64,000 nt of DNA. It comes from Atopsyche davidsoni. Lineage: Eukaryota; Arthropoda; Insecta; Trichoptera; Hydrobiosidae. Under the pieces are notes generated by a model. It saw only the letters and a list, made by a program, of their open reading frames with translations, made no database searches and was not told the origin of the DNA. A program made the translations under genes and the position numbers. The DNA lies in contig JAILWY010000025.1 in NCBI GenBank assembly GCA_022113835.1, positions 434,001 to 498,000 on the forward strand, given 5' to 3'. How positions within the stretch are numbered: the first letter of the stretch is position 1; every line of letters begins with the position of its first letter. This document shows positions 10,165 to 22,110 of this stretch, in pieces.

Positions 10165-10430
10165 TTTCTTGTCGAGGGACAAGAGATTTGATTGGTGAAG
10201 ATTCATTATTATAATGATAAAAGTAGCTTTTTTTTTGTCTTAACATTGAGTTTATTATATTTTTAACATGACTAGTTTCGACCAAATAGACTAGGTCATC
10301 ATTAGATGCATAACTAAACTCACGATCTCAAAAATTAAACTTATGCATCTGATGATGACCTAGTCTATTTGGTCGAAACTAGTCATGCTAAAAATATAAG
10401 ACAAAATAAAAAGCTACTTTTATCATTATC
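10165..10430. mobile_element. Palindromic MITE with two opposed hammerhead-like motifs
   Basis: Left arm about 10213-10313 and right arm about 10342-10428 are near-perfect reverse complements separated by about 28 bases. A flanking head at 10168-10207 (cttgtcgagggacaag) recurs in the copy at 16391. Each arm carries the sequence that reads, away from the centre, as CTGATGA (right) or CTAATGA (left), T, GACC, loop, GGTC, GAAAC, TA, GTC. Confidence 0.75.
10345..10388 (+). ncRNA. Candidate type I hammerhead ribozyme motif
   Basis: Stem I is GCAT (10345-10348) paired with ATGC (10385-10388). Box 1 is CTGATGA (10349-10355), followed by one extra T (10356). Stem II is GACC (10357-10360) with GGTC (10371-10374) around a 10-base loop. 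GAAA lies at 10375-10378. A two-pair stem III is made of AC (10378-10379) and GT (10382-10383) around the 2-base loop TA, and the cleavage triplet GTC is at 10382-10384. These match the hammerhead consensus CUGANGA...GAAA...NUH, with one inserted base before stem II. Natural hammerheads with an extra residue there are known. Activity is not shown by sequence. The motif might also be only a conserved repeat hairpin. Confidence 0.5.
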
Positions 10431-10439
10431 TATTAAATA

Positions 10440-13400
10440 TATTTTTAATAAAAAAATACTTTTTTTAAACGTTTATAGCCGAAATTGGCTTTAGAAGATT
10501 TATACTGTACTTATGGTTTATGCCTTTTTTAAAAAGTAACTTAACGTGAATTATTAGGGTTACTGTGTATTCAACGAAAAAAACTGTTTGCTCCGGTTTT
10601 AAACTCACCGCAAGTTGTAAAGTAGCTGAATAGAGTTAATTTTGATAGTGACTGAGAGAAAAAAGCAGGATAACTCTATTATATGTATTTATTGATATCC
10701 CAGCCATTTGACTAAGCGTGCTTGTTGTAGCAAAAATATAAACAGTTTTTTTTTTTGTTGTATGTTATCAATGAAATTTACTCTGCAAAAAATTAAATAC
10801 CTTGAAGTAAAATTTACAAACTTTCCATTATCATTTTCAAATATGTGATTTATTGAACTTTTAAATATATCGCAACTTGCTTTGATTTCGGACGATCTGT
10901 TCGAAGCATAACAAGCTAGAAAAATAAATACAAAGGACCTAGAAGTTGATATTTTTAATTACATTTTCGTTCAAGTATGAGATTAAAAAAAAACAAATCA
11001 ATGAAGATTCTCTGATTGCGCCTTGAAATTTATCTCAAAAGATTCTATGAAAATACTTTAATTAATGAATAATATAATCTGACTACTGAATAGAGCAGTC
11101 TTTTTTAGAACCAAATTAAATATTTGCTATTAAAATAATCTGAAATTGCGCAAACTTGTAACTAGTTACAAATACTACTGTGTTTTAATTTTAATAAACA
11201 TATCATAAGATAAAATACGTTTGAGAGAAAAGAAAAAAAAACTATGTAGTCTTATAATTTTCACAAAAAATTAAGACGACATTGAAATATCCCCAAGATT
11301 CGACTGAGGCCTGAAAAAAAATTATGTTATTAGAAAATGTATTATTACTCTTAATTCCTGAAAAAATTCAAAGCCAAGGCAGTAGTGGCTTGATTTAGTT
11401 TTGTATCGATAAATTCACACGATACAAATATAATAAAATAATTTATTTTGTAATCAAAATTTTCGACGGGGGATCACAAATGAAGTTGGGAGACCAAATT
11501 TCCAGTCCAGAATCGGATGTTTGATTTGTATTTTTCGTGGCGGAAACACTGAAAGTAATTGTAAAAGCAAATGAATAAAGGGTCGCTCGTCAGAATGGGA
11601 GATGAAAATTCCCGGTCTGGTTATAGCAGCCGAGAATGTGCAAGGGTTTGTTTATGGAGATGTCAGGCATTTCTGGCGACTCCGGTTTAGGATGTACACT
11701 GACCGTATTAAAGAACCTTTTTCACGAACGTCCACACGAAACACTGAATTTTTTTTTCACGTTCATGAATTTCAGATTTCACTTGCGCCACGTGGTTTAT
11801 GAATTGTTGAGATTTCAAGTGAACTTATTTTTTGGTCAGTTTATATATATATTTAATAAGCTTAAACAGTTTCTTAAATGGGAAGTAAAATAATCGTTCA
11901 CAAAATTGTATTAGTCAGAAGTTCTTCTAAATTATTCTAATCCTTGATGACAACTTCTGTACCGAAGTCGCAAAACCTAAAACGAACCAGACCATTATGA
12001 CGCGGCTTAAGCTCCAAGAATCGTATTCAAACGATATTATGACTGGATTAGATATATTTGTAGATCACAGAGCTATGTGATTCCCCCCCCCCCTCCCTGT
12101 AGAAGCCTCCCCCCCCTCTCCCCCCGCGGCCACCTGTTGAAATTTTCTAAATTTAATTTATTTATTCGCGTCGTGTTCTCAGTTTGAATTTCAAATTTGA
12201 ACAGATGTGCCATTCATTCATTGGCCGATGGCTCCGAATTTAAGCCAATCGGAATACGACACGAAGCAATTAACCCCGAAAACTTACCCGCGACTGAGCT
12301 TCACGGATTTTTTTTTAGGTCAATGTAAAAAAATATTGACTCCGTAAATAAACCTTGTTAAGTGATAAAGTTTTCTAAATTGGAAAAAAAACAAATTACT
12401 TGTACGCGACTTACTTTAAGAGTCTCATTAAATATATAAATAATTTATTTATACAGAAGCAGTTTCACAATTTTTCTACTCAAATAGAGATCAGAACTCA
12501 GAATTACGAATTGAATTTAATTTAATATGACTTTGGATTGCCCCTCAGTGATCCGGCATCGATTTATTTGCTTATATTCTAAAAAATATACAGGTGATTG
12601 TGAATACTCAAACTGAAGAATTTTAAAATGTACTAGGCAAACCGTTTACTCTTTAAAATAAAGCCAATTGTATAAAATATCCGCTAAAACTAAATTTAAA
12701 TTCAAACATTTAATATTACAAAATAAATGCATGACTTTTACAAGGTCGAAATCACAAGTATAGGCGAATATTCGCGGAAGTAGATGAGATTGAAATTGGC
12801 GTGAAAGCCGCCAAGGAAGAGTAGAGTAGAAAATATTCTGATGGATTTTTTTCTCCTCTTATATATAATATATGCATTATTCAACATACATGTAAGAGGA
12901 AATCAAATCGAATTTATTGTGAAAGAAAAAAAATAACCCACATTTATATTTAAATTGAGGTTTTCAAATTGACGCTGTCAGTTAGAAAATTAGGCGACGG
13001 TGCTCGGCTGACATTTCGCCAATAATAATTTGTCGCCATTTTGACGCCGCATTTTGAATTTTGTCGTTGATTTATCAATTAAGAAATATTCCGAATTAGT
13101 GTATAATTCACAATATAGTTCAAACGATTATTATCAAGTTTTGAATAAGCTCGCATTTATTACCCATATTATAGTTTTAATGTATTTAGTTTTAATCTTC
13201 TGATTCATGAATTATAAATTTTATTTTTTGGTCTTTATTTGATGAAATTGTTGGTCCATTTTTTTTTAAAACTGAAACTCCAAGAAGATGGCTATAAATT
13301 AGCTTATTTGTTTTGTTAATTTTCTCGCCTCAGAAGCAGTACAAATATATCTATATAATATTCGAAATCACACAACGATTTTGATATTATATTTTGATTA

Positions 13401-14645
13401 AAAATACTGATCAAATCAATTTTTGGAAAAAAACGTCCCATTTCAGGCTAAGACGCTGAAAACATTTTTTCAGGCTCAGTGTTTCAGAGTTGCTCGCATC
13501 AATTTCCTAAAGTTCCAATGGCCCGGCACTAAATACCAGAGTTTCCGAGTTTCCCGGAGTTTTCCTGAGAATGGCCACGGAATTTGGAGCCGAAACTTTG
13601 GAGCGAAGAAAGTAGACACTGATAGTTACGTGAACGCTATACGGTCATTTACAAATAAGCTCGCCTCAAAAGCGCCGCGGCTGCGGGTGGCCGTTGAATT
13701 TTCTGGAATATTTGCAAACTGCTTGATAAAATATATATAGTGTGGTTAAATAAAGTCATTTTGTAAGTCGCATGAATAAACTCAAGGCTTATAATCATTC
13801 TATCAGAATTGAGTTGCTGTTGTGTTGAACAGTTTGCCTGGCGACATTATCTTAGATTTAAACTCAAAATCAGATATCGTTTAACTTAATTTATTTAGTT
13901 ATCTGAAGCTTATGGATGTCGATGCAAAATAAATTATAATATATATATATATTTGTAACAAGACAGCCAAGTATTGATCACTTTGTAGTTTCCAAGAGTA
14001 TAATGTTATGAGACGGGAAACTACCTTAGTTTGCCAATATCGAAGTTAATATTACGTATTGAGGGCTCGGGTAACTTCTTCAATTAGTGACATGAATAAC
14101 TGAAGAGCTTTCTCGGATGCTAATCAAGAGGGAGGGATATAAAAAGACCTAATCGAGCAGAGCTAATACCTCCCCGAGTTCTGACGCTTGGCATGGTGGT
14201 TGAGAAGCTCTGATGTCACAGGTTATTATCCCGCGTGAACAAATTTATAAATGGTGTTTTAGACTGACGCCTTTTTAATTTTCTTCACTATAGTTTTAAT
14301 CTTCTTCTGATGGTGTTATTTCAGGCACAAAACAACCGGTAAGCTACAATTTACACTTGTATATTGTACAGAACTGATGCGGTCAACAAGATGAAGACGC
14401 CTAGCTCATATCATCTCATACTAGGCCTCGAAAAAAAATTCGTTGATTTTTATCATCATTTCATGTATCAATCGATTACTGAAATATTCTATGATGGTAT
14501 TTTATTAAGATACCATGGTCTCCCTATAACCTCACACGGGCTGTACTGAATGAGTATGTACACACATTTCACGTTCCCGATGGTAAGTTCTCGGTGCCCA
14601 GCTGCCGAATCAGAACTGGAAACTGAATAATTCGAAATCGACATT
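10440..14645. other. AT-rich non-coding stretch
   Basis: No supported gene. A C-rich tract (about 12085-12126) has long C runs. At 13430-13720 a moderately GC-richer patch holds a 105-codon open frame without recognisable domain or splice context. At 14138-14146 there is a TATAAAAAG with an agagc about 15 bases on, a possible but unsupported promoter. Confidence 0.5.
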
Positions 14646-14650
14646 GCCAC

Positions 14651-15048
14651 TAATGATGGGCACAATCGAACACGTAACATCGATTAATCGATTTTTTAAA
14701 ACCAATTTAGAACTCGTCACAATCAATTATTATTAATTTATAAATTGGTATATAAGAATATAGTAGTAAATTAAATATTTTATTTCAACTGTCTGGAGTA
14801 TAGTCTTATGGAATAGTTGTATGAAAATTTAACAAGATGGTGTTTTCAGGAGAATTTTTTTTTAATCAACTAATAAAACAATCGTCACTTGAGAACCCAA
14901 ATAAGAATTTAATATTTCACACAAAAAAATATAATAAGTTCACTTACATAACATATTAACTTACATGCTTTTCATAAAATTTAATCAAATTCTACAGATC
15001 GGTTATTTTTATGCATTACTCGATAAAGAAAGATTTGGCCCATCACTA
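14651..15048. mobile_element. hAT-like non-autonomous element, copy 1
   Basis: The left end TAATGATGGGC and the right end (read inward TAGTGATGGGC) are near-identical inverted termini 398 bp apart. They match the ends of the element at 37327-37916. The flanking 8-mers (attgccac and actttagt) do not match, so a target duplication is not preserved. The interior is AT-rich with no transposase reading. Confidence 0.55.
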
Positions 15049-15059
15049 ACTTTAGTGGT

Positions 15060-16385
15060 TATTGATATACCATCAGATGTATTATTGTAAATTAACATAT
15101 TTTAATGTACATTGTATAAATATTATCTTTAGATCGAGCCAATGTTAAATTTAATTCTATGAAAATAGTTAATTAAAGCAATTATTCTTGAATTTAGGAT
15201 GGTCTATTTTTGAAAATCTTAAATTACATTATTTTCAAATAGCAAGCATTTATAAACATTTTCAATGTTTTAAATTCAGTTTTATGATTAAATAAAATAT
15301 TAATTTATCGATTCAGTCAAAAAAGTTATCGACGTTCACATGTGATTTTTTTTTTAGTTTATTGAATTAAAAGACTTGTTTAAAAAATATATAAAAATGT
15401 TGTTTGGTTTGATAACAACGCTATTTCAACAATAAATGAAAATAAAAAAAAATAGCTCAAGAATTATTGTAATTTAATAAAGCTTATGGAAAATCTATGG
15501 TGACGTCCCAGCTTTTTGTGGCAGGAGCTGATGATTATATCTCAGCTTTCCGTCCATGTGCTTTGCACATTCTTCTCATTGGGAATATTTGAGTTTGGAT
15601 GTCTACCGCTCGCGAAATAAACAGCAGCCTCAGCAATTCCCAGTCGCTGTCTGTCTTTGATGGTTCGGTTGTTAAGAGACTTCCTCATAAAATCTCAGAT
15701 GTATCAATAAAGACTTGGAAAGTATAACATATTATTTATCTTGCCAATAGAAGAAGAATAAAACGAGCCTCTTTAACCCTCCGAGCCCGCCATGGGTCTC
15801 CGCAACCCCAACTGCTGTAGAGGCATGGAATTATTTAATTTAATTTAAAATAATAGCAACTGAAGTTAGCTTAATAAATACAAATACTTTTTAGATATTA
15901 AACTATTTAATTTTGTAAATATAACTGAATAAACATTTTAATTTCAGTTCATAAACATTAAATATATCTAAGCCCAAAAGCATTTAAGAGAATCTAAAAA
16001 AAAGGGAAATAAACAGAACATGTTCTATAAGTATACAATATAATATAAATGTTAAGTTTTTAAGTAAATACCCAATTAATAAATCCAGGTAATAGTTCTA
16101 AAGTTACTGACGACCCAAAAAAAAGGAACCAGGCATCTTAAGGTCGGCAACGGTTGGTTGAAACCATCGCAAATAAACTTTTGCGAAAACTCCCGAAGAA
16201 AGATGCTAAATCGCAACTCTAATTATTCTTTCAGTTCTTACATGTAACTTTTATATTCCTTCAGTAAACTTTTCCTTCAGTATCGTTCACCATAAAACGT
16301 AATGAAACGAGAAATTTACACTGTACTGCTGAATCATTTAATTATTAAGACAGAATTTTCTGTCAATTCCAATAACAATTTGATT
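15060..16385. other. AT-rich non-coding stretch
   Basis: Nothing gene-like. A less AT-rich patch at about 15500-15690 lacks a continuous reading frame of interest. Confidence 0.5.
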
Positions 16386-16390
16386 TTTTT

Positions 16391-16536
16391 TTCTTGTTGA
16401 GGGATAAGGCATTTGATTGAAGATCCATTATTATAAATATATATGATGATGACCTAGTCTATTTGGTCGAAACTCATGCAAAAAATATAATAAATTCAAA
16501 GTGAAGACAAAATACAAAGTTACTTTTATCATTATA
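16391..16536 (+). mobile_element. Solo copy of the 10.2-kb MITE with decayed hammerhead-like motif
   Basis: Begins cttgttgagggataag like the head at 10168, then carries gatgatgacctagtctattt and ggtcgaaact, and ends with tacttttatcatta like the outer end at 10428. The C of CTGATGA is A here, and three bases (TAG) after GAAAC are missing, so the ribozyme-like fold is broken. Confidence 0.7.
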
Positions 16537-16539
16537 ACA

Positions 16540-17515
16540 ATTTGATTGTTGGGCATTATGTCGCGTTTCATCTATCTTATTATATTTGTGAAAAAACGCG
16601 TATTAACGTCAGAGACCCTAAAAATAATTTAAACCTTAATAAACCTGCAAATAACTTTGATATAATATTCAATAAACGGAATTCCTTAAAGTTTGTGCTT
16701 GAATGGTGTATTATAAATTATTGGTCGTTTGTACTAAATTGTTAGAACACCAGGTTATAAAGAGGAATATTAAGGGCGTACTAACAGATGTTGGTCCAAA
16801 CCTTCCCATCGACCTCGTAGAAGCACTTCAGCGACGTAGAAGTAATAAAGACGTCAAAACCAATCGCCCCGAGTGGAAATTATCTGTTATTTTTAGTGTT
16901 TCCTAATAGCATATCAAAACGGTCGTAGCGCTGCGCTCTCTAGGAAACGTTTATCTAAGAATATACCATAAGTAAGTCCAAGGTCTACAAAATACATAAG
17001 AAAAAAAGGAAATATACATATACACACACATACACACACATATATTGTATATAATTGTTCAAGTAATATTTTCTGTAGTATCTAAAATATCGGATTAGAT
17101 ACATCTTAAAGTTGTAAAAGAGAAAACCGTTTTAAAATGTTACTTTAATAAATATTTCCAAAAGTACAGGTATAAAGACATAAGAAAAAATCTCATTAAT
17201 ATCCTGAAACATAATGTAAATTTGAATACTTTTCAGAATTACACCCCAGGTAGCCGGAAAGCCTTCTTTAGGCTTTGAATCCTTTTATTGTGACATTAAT
17301 ATAATTATTTTTAATTCCAATTCAAAAAATACCCAAGCCATTCAGTATCTGAGGCGCAAAAGAGGTTTGTAAATATGACTTACATATTTAATCAAGTAAT
17401 TTAATTTATCATCAAAAATAAAATTTGAAATAAATATTTTATATATAAAAAGTAAATTATAGATTTTCCTCGGATTTTAAGTATTGACCATAGTGAGTAT
17501 CAAAAATTAGTTTGA
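16540..17515. other. AT-rich non-coding stretch
   Basis: Short frames only. A 67-codon frame at 16703-16906 has no recognised domain. A short CA-rich run lies at about 17021-17045. Confidence 0.5.
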
Positions 17516-17519
17516 TTTG

Positions 17520-17765
17520 TTCTGTGAGGCTTAATAAGCTTTAGTGAAGTAAAGTGAGGTGTGTTGAAGTTCAATGAGATTAGTAAAATTCGTTGAAGTT
17601 GGTGTAGTAAGATTTGATGTAATTAGTGAGTTTGGTTAGATTTGGTGGAGCTTAGTATATTTGAGTCAGAATTTATATAGTTTTGTGAGACAATGTAAAA
17701 TATAATGGTGTTCTGTAAGATTTGGTGAGGTTTTGTGAGATGTATATTATATAAAAATTTGGTAA
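17520..17765. repeat. C-poor, strand-asymmetric degenerate repeat
   Basis: The + strand is nearly free of C and is made of variants of tgaagt, gtgagat and tttggtgag over about 240 bases. It looks like an old, diverged short-unit tandem repeat. Confidence 0.6.
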
Positions 17766-20430
17766 GTTTTACGTGACGAGTATTAAAGTAAGATTAATTT
17801 ACTCATTTTTTAATATATAAAAAAAATCGTAGCATTTGAGACAAAAAATTGAAAACTTTTCTGCACTGTTAAAAAATTTTCACAATGAAAAGTCTGTGTT
17901 TTTCATGGGAGTGATTTCCGCACCCGATGACGGAAATAGAACCGGAAATACGTCATCCGCACTGCGCTGATCGCCCAGCAAGAATATCCGCAGCCGCTTT
18001 CCCCAAGAGAGATCCCCGGGAATGCTTTTTATCTATGACATACTGGTTAAATTTATAATGTTTCACGAAATAGAGCGCTTTTGTATTTTAGGGGTTTTCG
18101 GGATATTTCAAGTCTTTTACAGATATTGAAAGGCGAAAATCTTAAGCATTAAGCAGATCTCTCTAACATAGTTTTTTGTCCTGAGAATGTCTTCTAGTTA
18201 CATAACCTACTAGAGCTGGCTTCGTTGTCTGTTGCCATGCAGTTAATTTTGGTGCTCGACGTTTTTTAGCAATGTTCTCGAAGTATCTTTGGGACAAACT
18301 CAGTTTATCGAGGAGGCTGGCGGTCTTATTTCTGACGAGAGTACCGCACTCGTGGTCTCTTGTCAGTTCCGGTTCCGCTTAGCAGGCAAGTGGAGGTAGT
18401 GTAAGCACCACAACTGTGTAAAACGATCCCGCAAAATGTTTCAGGACTTAACCTCCAGACCCCCCTCATCTTATCTTACCGCTTTTAAAACAATACGATG
18501 TTGCAATTTTCATGGATTTTTTTATAGTCTTAGTACGAGGACCGAAACATCTTAGTACCAAAAATTTGAAACAGCTCAACACCTAAAAATCCATTATAAT
18601 AAGTGGTGCTGCTTGAAGAGTAAATGCGGGAAATCAATTATGATTAAGAGTATCGTAATCTCCAACCCATTCAGCTATTCACAATTTTTTACTTATAAAT
18701 TTAGTTATATGTTGATAAAATATACGGAAAAAGTAATGCGTAAATAACCGAGGAATCGAACAAACACAGCCAGTAAATAAATCATATTGTTATTCAAACA
18801 AGAGTGTGTCTATATTCTGATAAGATAAACACAAATATTTATCCGTCGGTAATAAAGGAATCTTCTTCCGATCAGTTTACTCGGAATCCGGATTCTTAAG
18901 GGCCCTGTATTTAAATGGGCGAAATTTTCAAGAATTAACCCAAAGTTTATAACAATGAAAAAGTTATGAAAAATAGAAAAAAATATTGGTTTTAGAAATT
19001 TTATTTTTGAAAATATTAGTGAAAGCGAGTATCCATCTTTTAAAATGTGTATCTCTAATTTGCGTTTATCTTTTGTGTCTACTTTAATATTACAAAAGCA
19101 CAATGGTATTCAGGTGCAAAATTGGATTTTACTATAGATCTAGTTGTTACTGACGAAACACCTTATTTAATCAATATTATGTCTATTTCAATAGTTTGGT
19201 AAATATTGTATGTTGGAATGATGGGGAATGTCGGTATGTTTGTTTTATATGAGTTTGATTTGCCTTGCAGTTCAAATGCTAAGAAAATTAATTGAATAGG
19301 GGATTCAGTGTATCAGAGTTCACAACTTCTTCCCAGGCTACTTAACTCCTAGTTCCGTCTCGCCGGCAGTGATTTTATTTATGCTATAGTGAATATATGC
19401 TAATGATCCATATATTTTAAATTGTAAATAATATATGAAATTCAATGTAATAAAACAAAATAAATTTGCCAATTTTTGCCAAAATTATAGATGATAGAAA
19501 CATTCGATAGCGCTGTGAAAAAAATATGTTTTATTTTTTAGAAAAATAAAAACTTTGACATTCATAAAACAATTTATTCATAATAAAATTAAATATGCAT
19601 TTTAATCTGAATATTTATTTGTGTTTTTATTCGTTAAATTAAAAATGCCCCGAAAAAGTCTGCATCGAAATGAGAGAGGGAATAAATTATTGTTATAGAA
19701 ATTTACATGAAAGTACTGTAATTTCACTGCAAGGGAAAATTATAGTTTAGAAAATTGGAAATTCTGAAATCAAACGCGAGTCGCTCCATTTTATTAAACA
19801 TGCTGATTTCTAATAATCAGGTTTATATTAACTGAAATACCAAAGAAACTCGAGGGAGGTTTCAATTGTTGTTTATTTATTTGCATAATTACTATATCAT
19901 GGAATAACTTTATTATTCACTGAGGTTTTCTTAATTTTTTCAAAAATTTCATTTGAAACTAGTAAACTAGTTTGCAATTGCAAGAGCATTGGACACAAAA
20001 AATAATTGAAAAGTAATTGAATTATTTATAATTGAATTAATTTATTCCAACTTAAAAACAGAACCGAAAATGTTTACTTTAATATTAAATACTGCTCTAG
20101 AGTAGTTATGTTCTCAATACATTTGCTAATCATTTTAATTCAATGATATATATTTTTAATAAAAGATCCCATAGAAGTTTTAATAATGTAGTGTTTTATA
20201 AAAGTCTTCAAAGCAAAGTGCAAAAAAAACTGCGTTGGTATGGTAGAATACCAAATAGTCAGCCATCTGCTATGAAAATATACACATCTAAGCAATTAAA
20301 ATATATGAGAATATTTTAAAAGATGTTCAAAAAACCAACAATATTTTTATCGGCTGTTTTATACTATTCGTATGAAATACGACAAACCATTAGTTGGACT
20401 GTTACAAAATACTGATTTAATTGATTTCTA
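17766..20430. other. AT-rich non-coding stretch
   Basis: No supported gene. A GC-richer patch at about 17925-18025 and another at about 18300-18470 have no coding signal. A 97-codon minus-strand frame at 18810-19103 is AT-driven and domain-free. Confidence 0.5.
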
Positions 20431-20437
20431 TGTGATT

Positions 20438-20690
20438 TTGTGGATTGAACGTCAATCAAGTGCGTTTTAATTACCTTAACAGTCTTATATCGTTCGCTTA
20501 TATTAGGCATATGGTTCGTGTGTTGATTATGATTGTTATAAATTCTCGATTAACAGAGCTGACTCGTTAGTACAAGGATTAGTACACCGGCCATGTAAGC
20601 TTGGAGATTTAGGTTCAAATCCTACACAAGTCACGATGATATTTGTTTCTTTGAATCATTTTCAATATGTGAAAAAAATATGCCTTAATA
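20438..20690 (+). mobile_element. tRNA-like foldback element, copy 2
   Basis: The head (tgtggattgaacgtcaatca) at 20438 is followed by a degenerate left arm. A tRNA-Thr-like core follows at 20561-20638 with a B box GGTTCAAATCC, a TGT-type anticodon loop CATGTAA and cacgatgat. The right arm (ctttgaatcattttcaatat) runs to a tatgcctta end. Head and core point the same way in this copy. Confidence 0.75.
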
Positions 20691-20861
20691 GTAATCAATT
20701 GATGTCCCTTAAAAATATTTTGCCTACCGATAACGTAGCTTTCCCTTTACTTTGTTTTACATTTAAACAGGTACATTTGATATATTGTACTTTATTAATG
20801 ATTGATTTTTCGTGAAATACTAAATACTACCTTTGTTAATCACAAAATCAGGTGCATATAC

Positions 20862-20875
20862 TATATATATATATA

Positions 20876-20944
<69 letters not shown>
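20862..20944. repeat. (AT)n microsatellite
   Basis: About 80 bases of alternating A and T with one gtac interruption at 20877-20880. The isoleucine/tyrosine frame that crosses it is an artefact. Confidence 0.95.
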
Positions 20945-20946
<2 letters not shown>

Positions 20947-20984
20947 CACAATAATGGCCAAACAAATGCGCATTTTTTTGTAGT

Positions 20985-21210
20985 CCTCAGAGGAGCTCAG
21001 CGCCTAATGGCGGCGGACTTTGCTTTTAGACCGAAGGTGAGGGATGAAGGTCCTCCTGAGGTAATTGGAAGGGATTAGCATCTAGATTGACTCTTGTGGG
21101 CCTAAGTGGATTTGTCGCCGCGGGGTGGTGGTGCCGCCGCTTGTCCTTGTTGACGCCGAGCCTCCCCGCCCCGAGTCCGCCCTTAACGAATCTTCAGACG
21201 CCCACCCTTC
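20985..21210. other. GC-rich patch
   Basis: A GC- and CpG-rich island next to the (AT)n repeat, with open frames but no recognised domain, splice pattern or conserved start. It might be a promoter or a captured exon fragment, and I cannot decide between these. Confidence 0.3.
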
Positions 21211-21894
21211 GTAAGGAACTATACGAAATTCATCGGAGAATTTCAGTTAATTCTAAAATAATAACACCCTCAAACTCTTTTACGAGTCATTTACACATTA
21301 CTGTCATGACAACGACATTGTTGATAGATTTCAATGACGTTTTATTTATTATGCAACATTCACCAAGAAAAAGCGAGTTTAATCTTTAAATTAGTTGATT
21401 AAATTAAATTTAAATTAAAGGGATAGATTAGGCTTAAATTTCATGTGACCGTAGTTAGTAAATACGTATGCTTGTCATTGTACAAAGTACGCGTTACTAT
21501 AGAATTATGTCATAATTCGATACGTTGTGATCAATTAAATAGAGGCGGTGACTTTTGATGCGAAAGCTCACGCACAGCCATTAATCCTTAACCATTAGTT
21601 GGAACTTCCACTAAAAAGCTTTGTTTCAGGTGTTTACACTTCGAGAAAATGTTTGTTAGAATTTACAAATCAAGAGCGTGAAATTAGATGCGGGCAGGAG
21701 ATTCGATCTATTTCTCAGCGTGAGGCTTTGTGCCAACTTCAGATATGAGTTTCATCGTTCATTATTTTTAATCCTGAATATACAGTCATTTTTTAAGTAT
21801 GTTAACGGCGTCTAGATACTGAGGTAACTACACTTATTCCTGTATATATTCCCATTGAAGGTGATATATAGTTTAAAACTTGAAAATTAAAATA

Positions 21895-22110
21895 TCTTTT
21901 CGCTGAATATGCGAGGAGCGCCGAGGCTGGAGTGGGTCGCCGCGCCGCTAATGGATTTGAAGGAAAATTCATGCAAAATTATGCACCGACTTGGAATCTC
22001 CCTTAATATCTCCCAATATTTATTTATCGAGAGACGGTATTTGAACATGCTATCGACGAGATTCCCGGGTAGTAACTAATGAATTCGAAATTCACTTGCT
22101 TTTACTTGAA
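21895..22110. promoter_or_regulatory. Candidate conserved regulatory element
   Basis: A GC-rich head (gaggagcgccgaggctggag) leads into homeodomain-type text: ctaatggattt, tcatgcaaaattatgcac, and later ctaatgaattc. The clustering of ATTA and TGCA-type motifs in complex, non-repetitive sequence is typical of developmental enhancers, but this is only inference. Confidence 0.3.

Noticed and set aside
13423..13740. 105-codon + frame
   Set aside because: No recognisable domain, no splice context, and no related frame nearby.
14138..14175. TATA box TATAAAAAG with a downstream start-like text
   Set aside because: No exon or conserved promoter partner follows. AT-rich DNA makes such words common.
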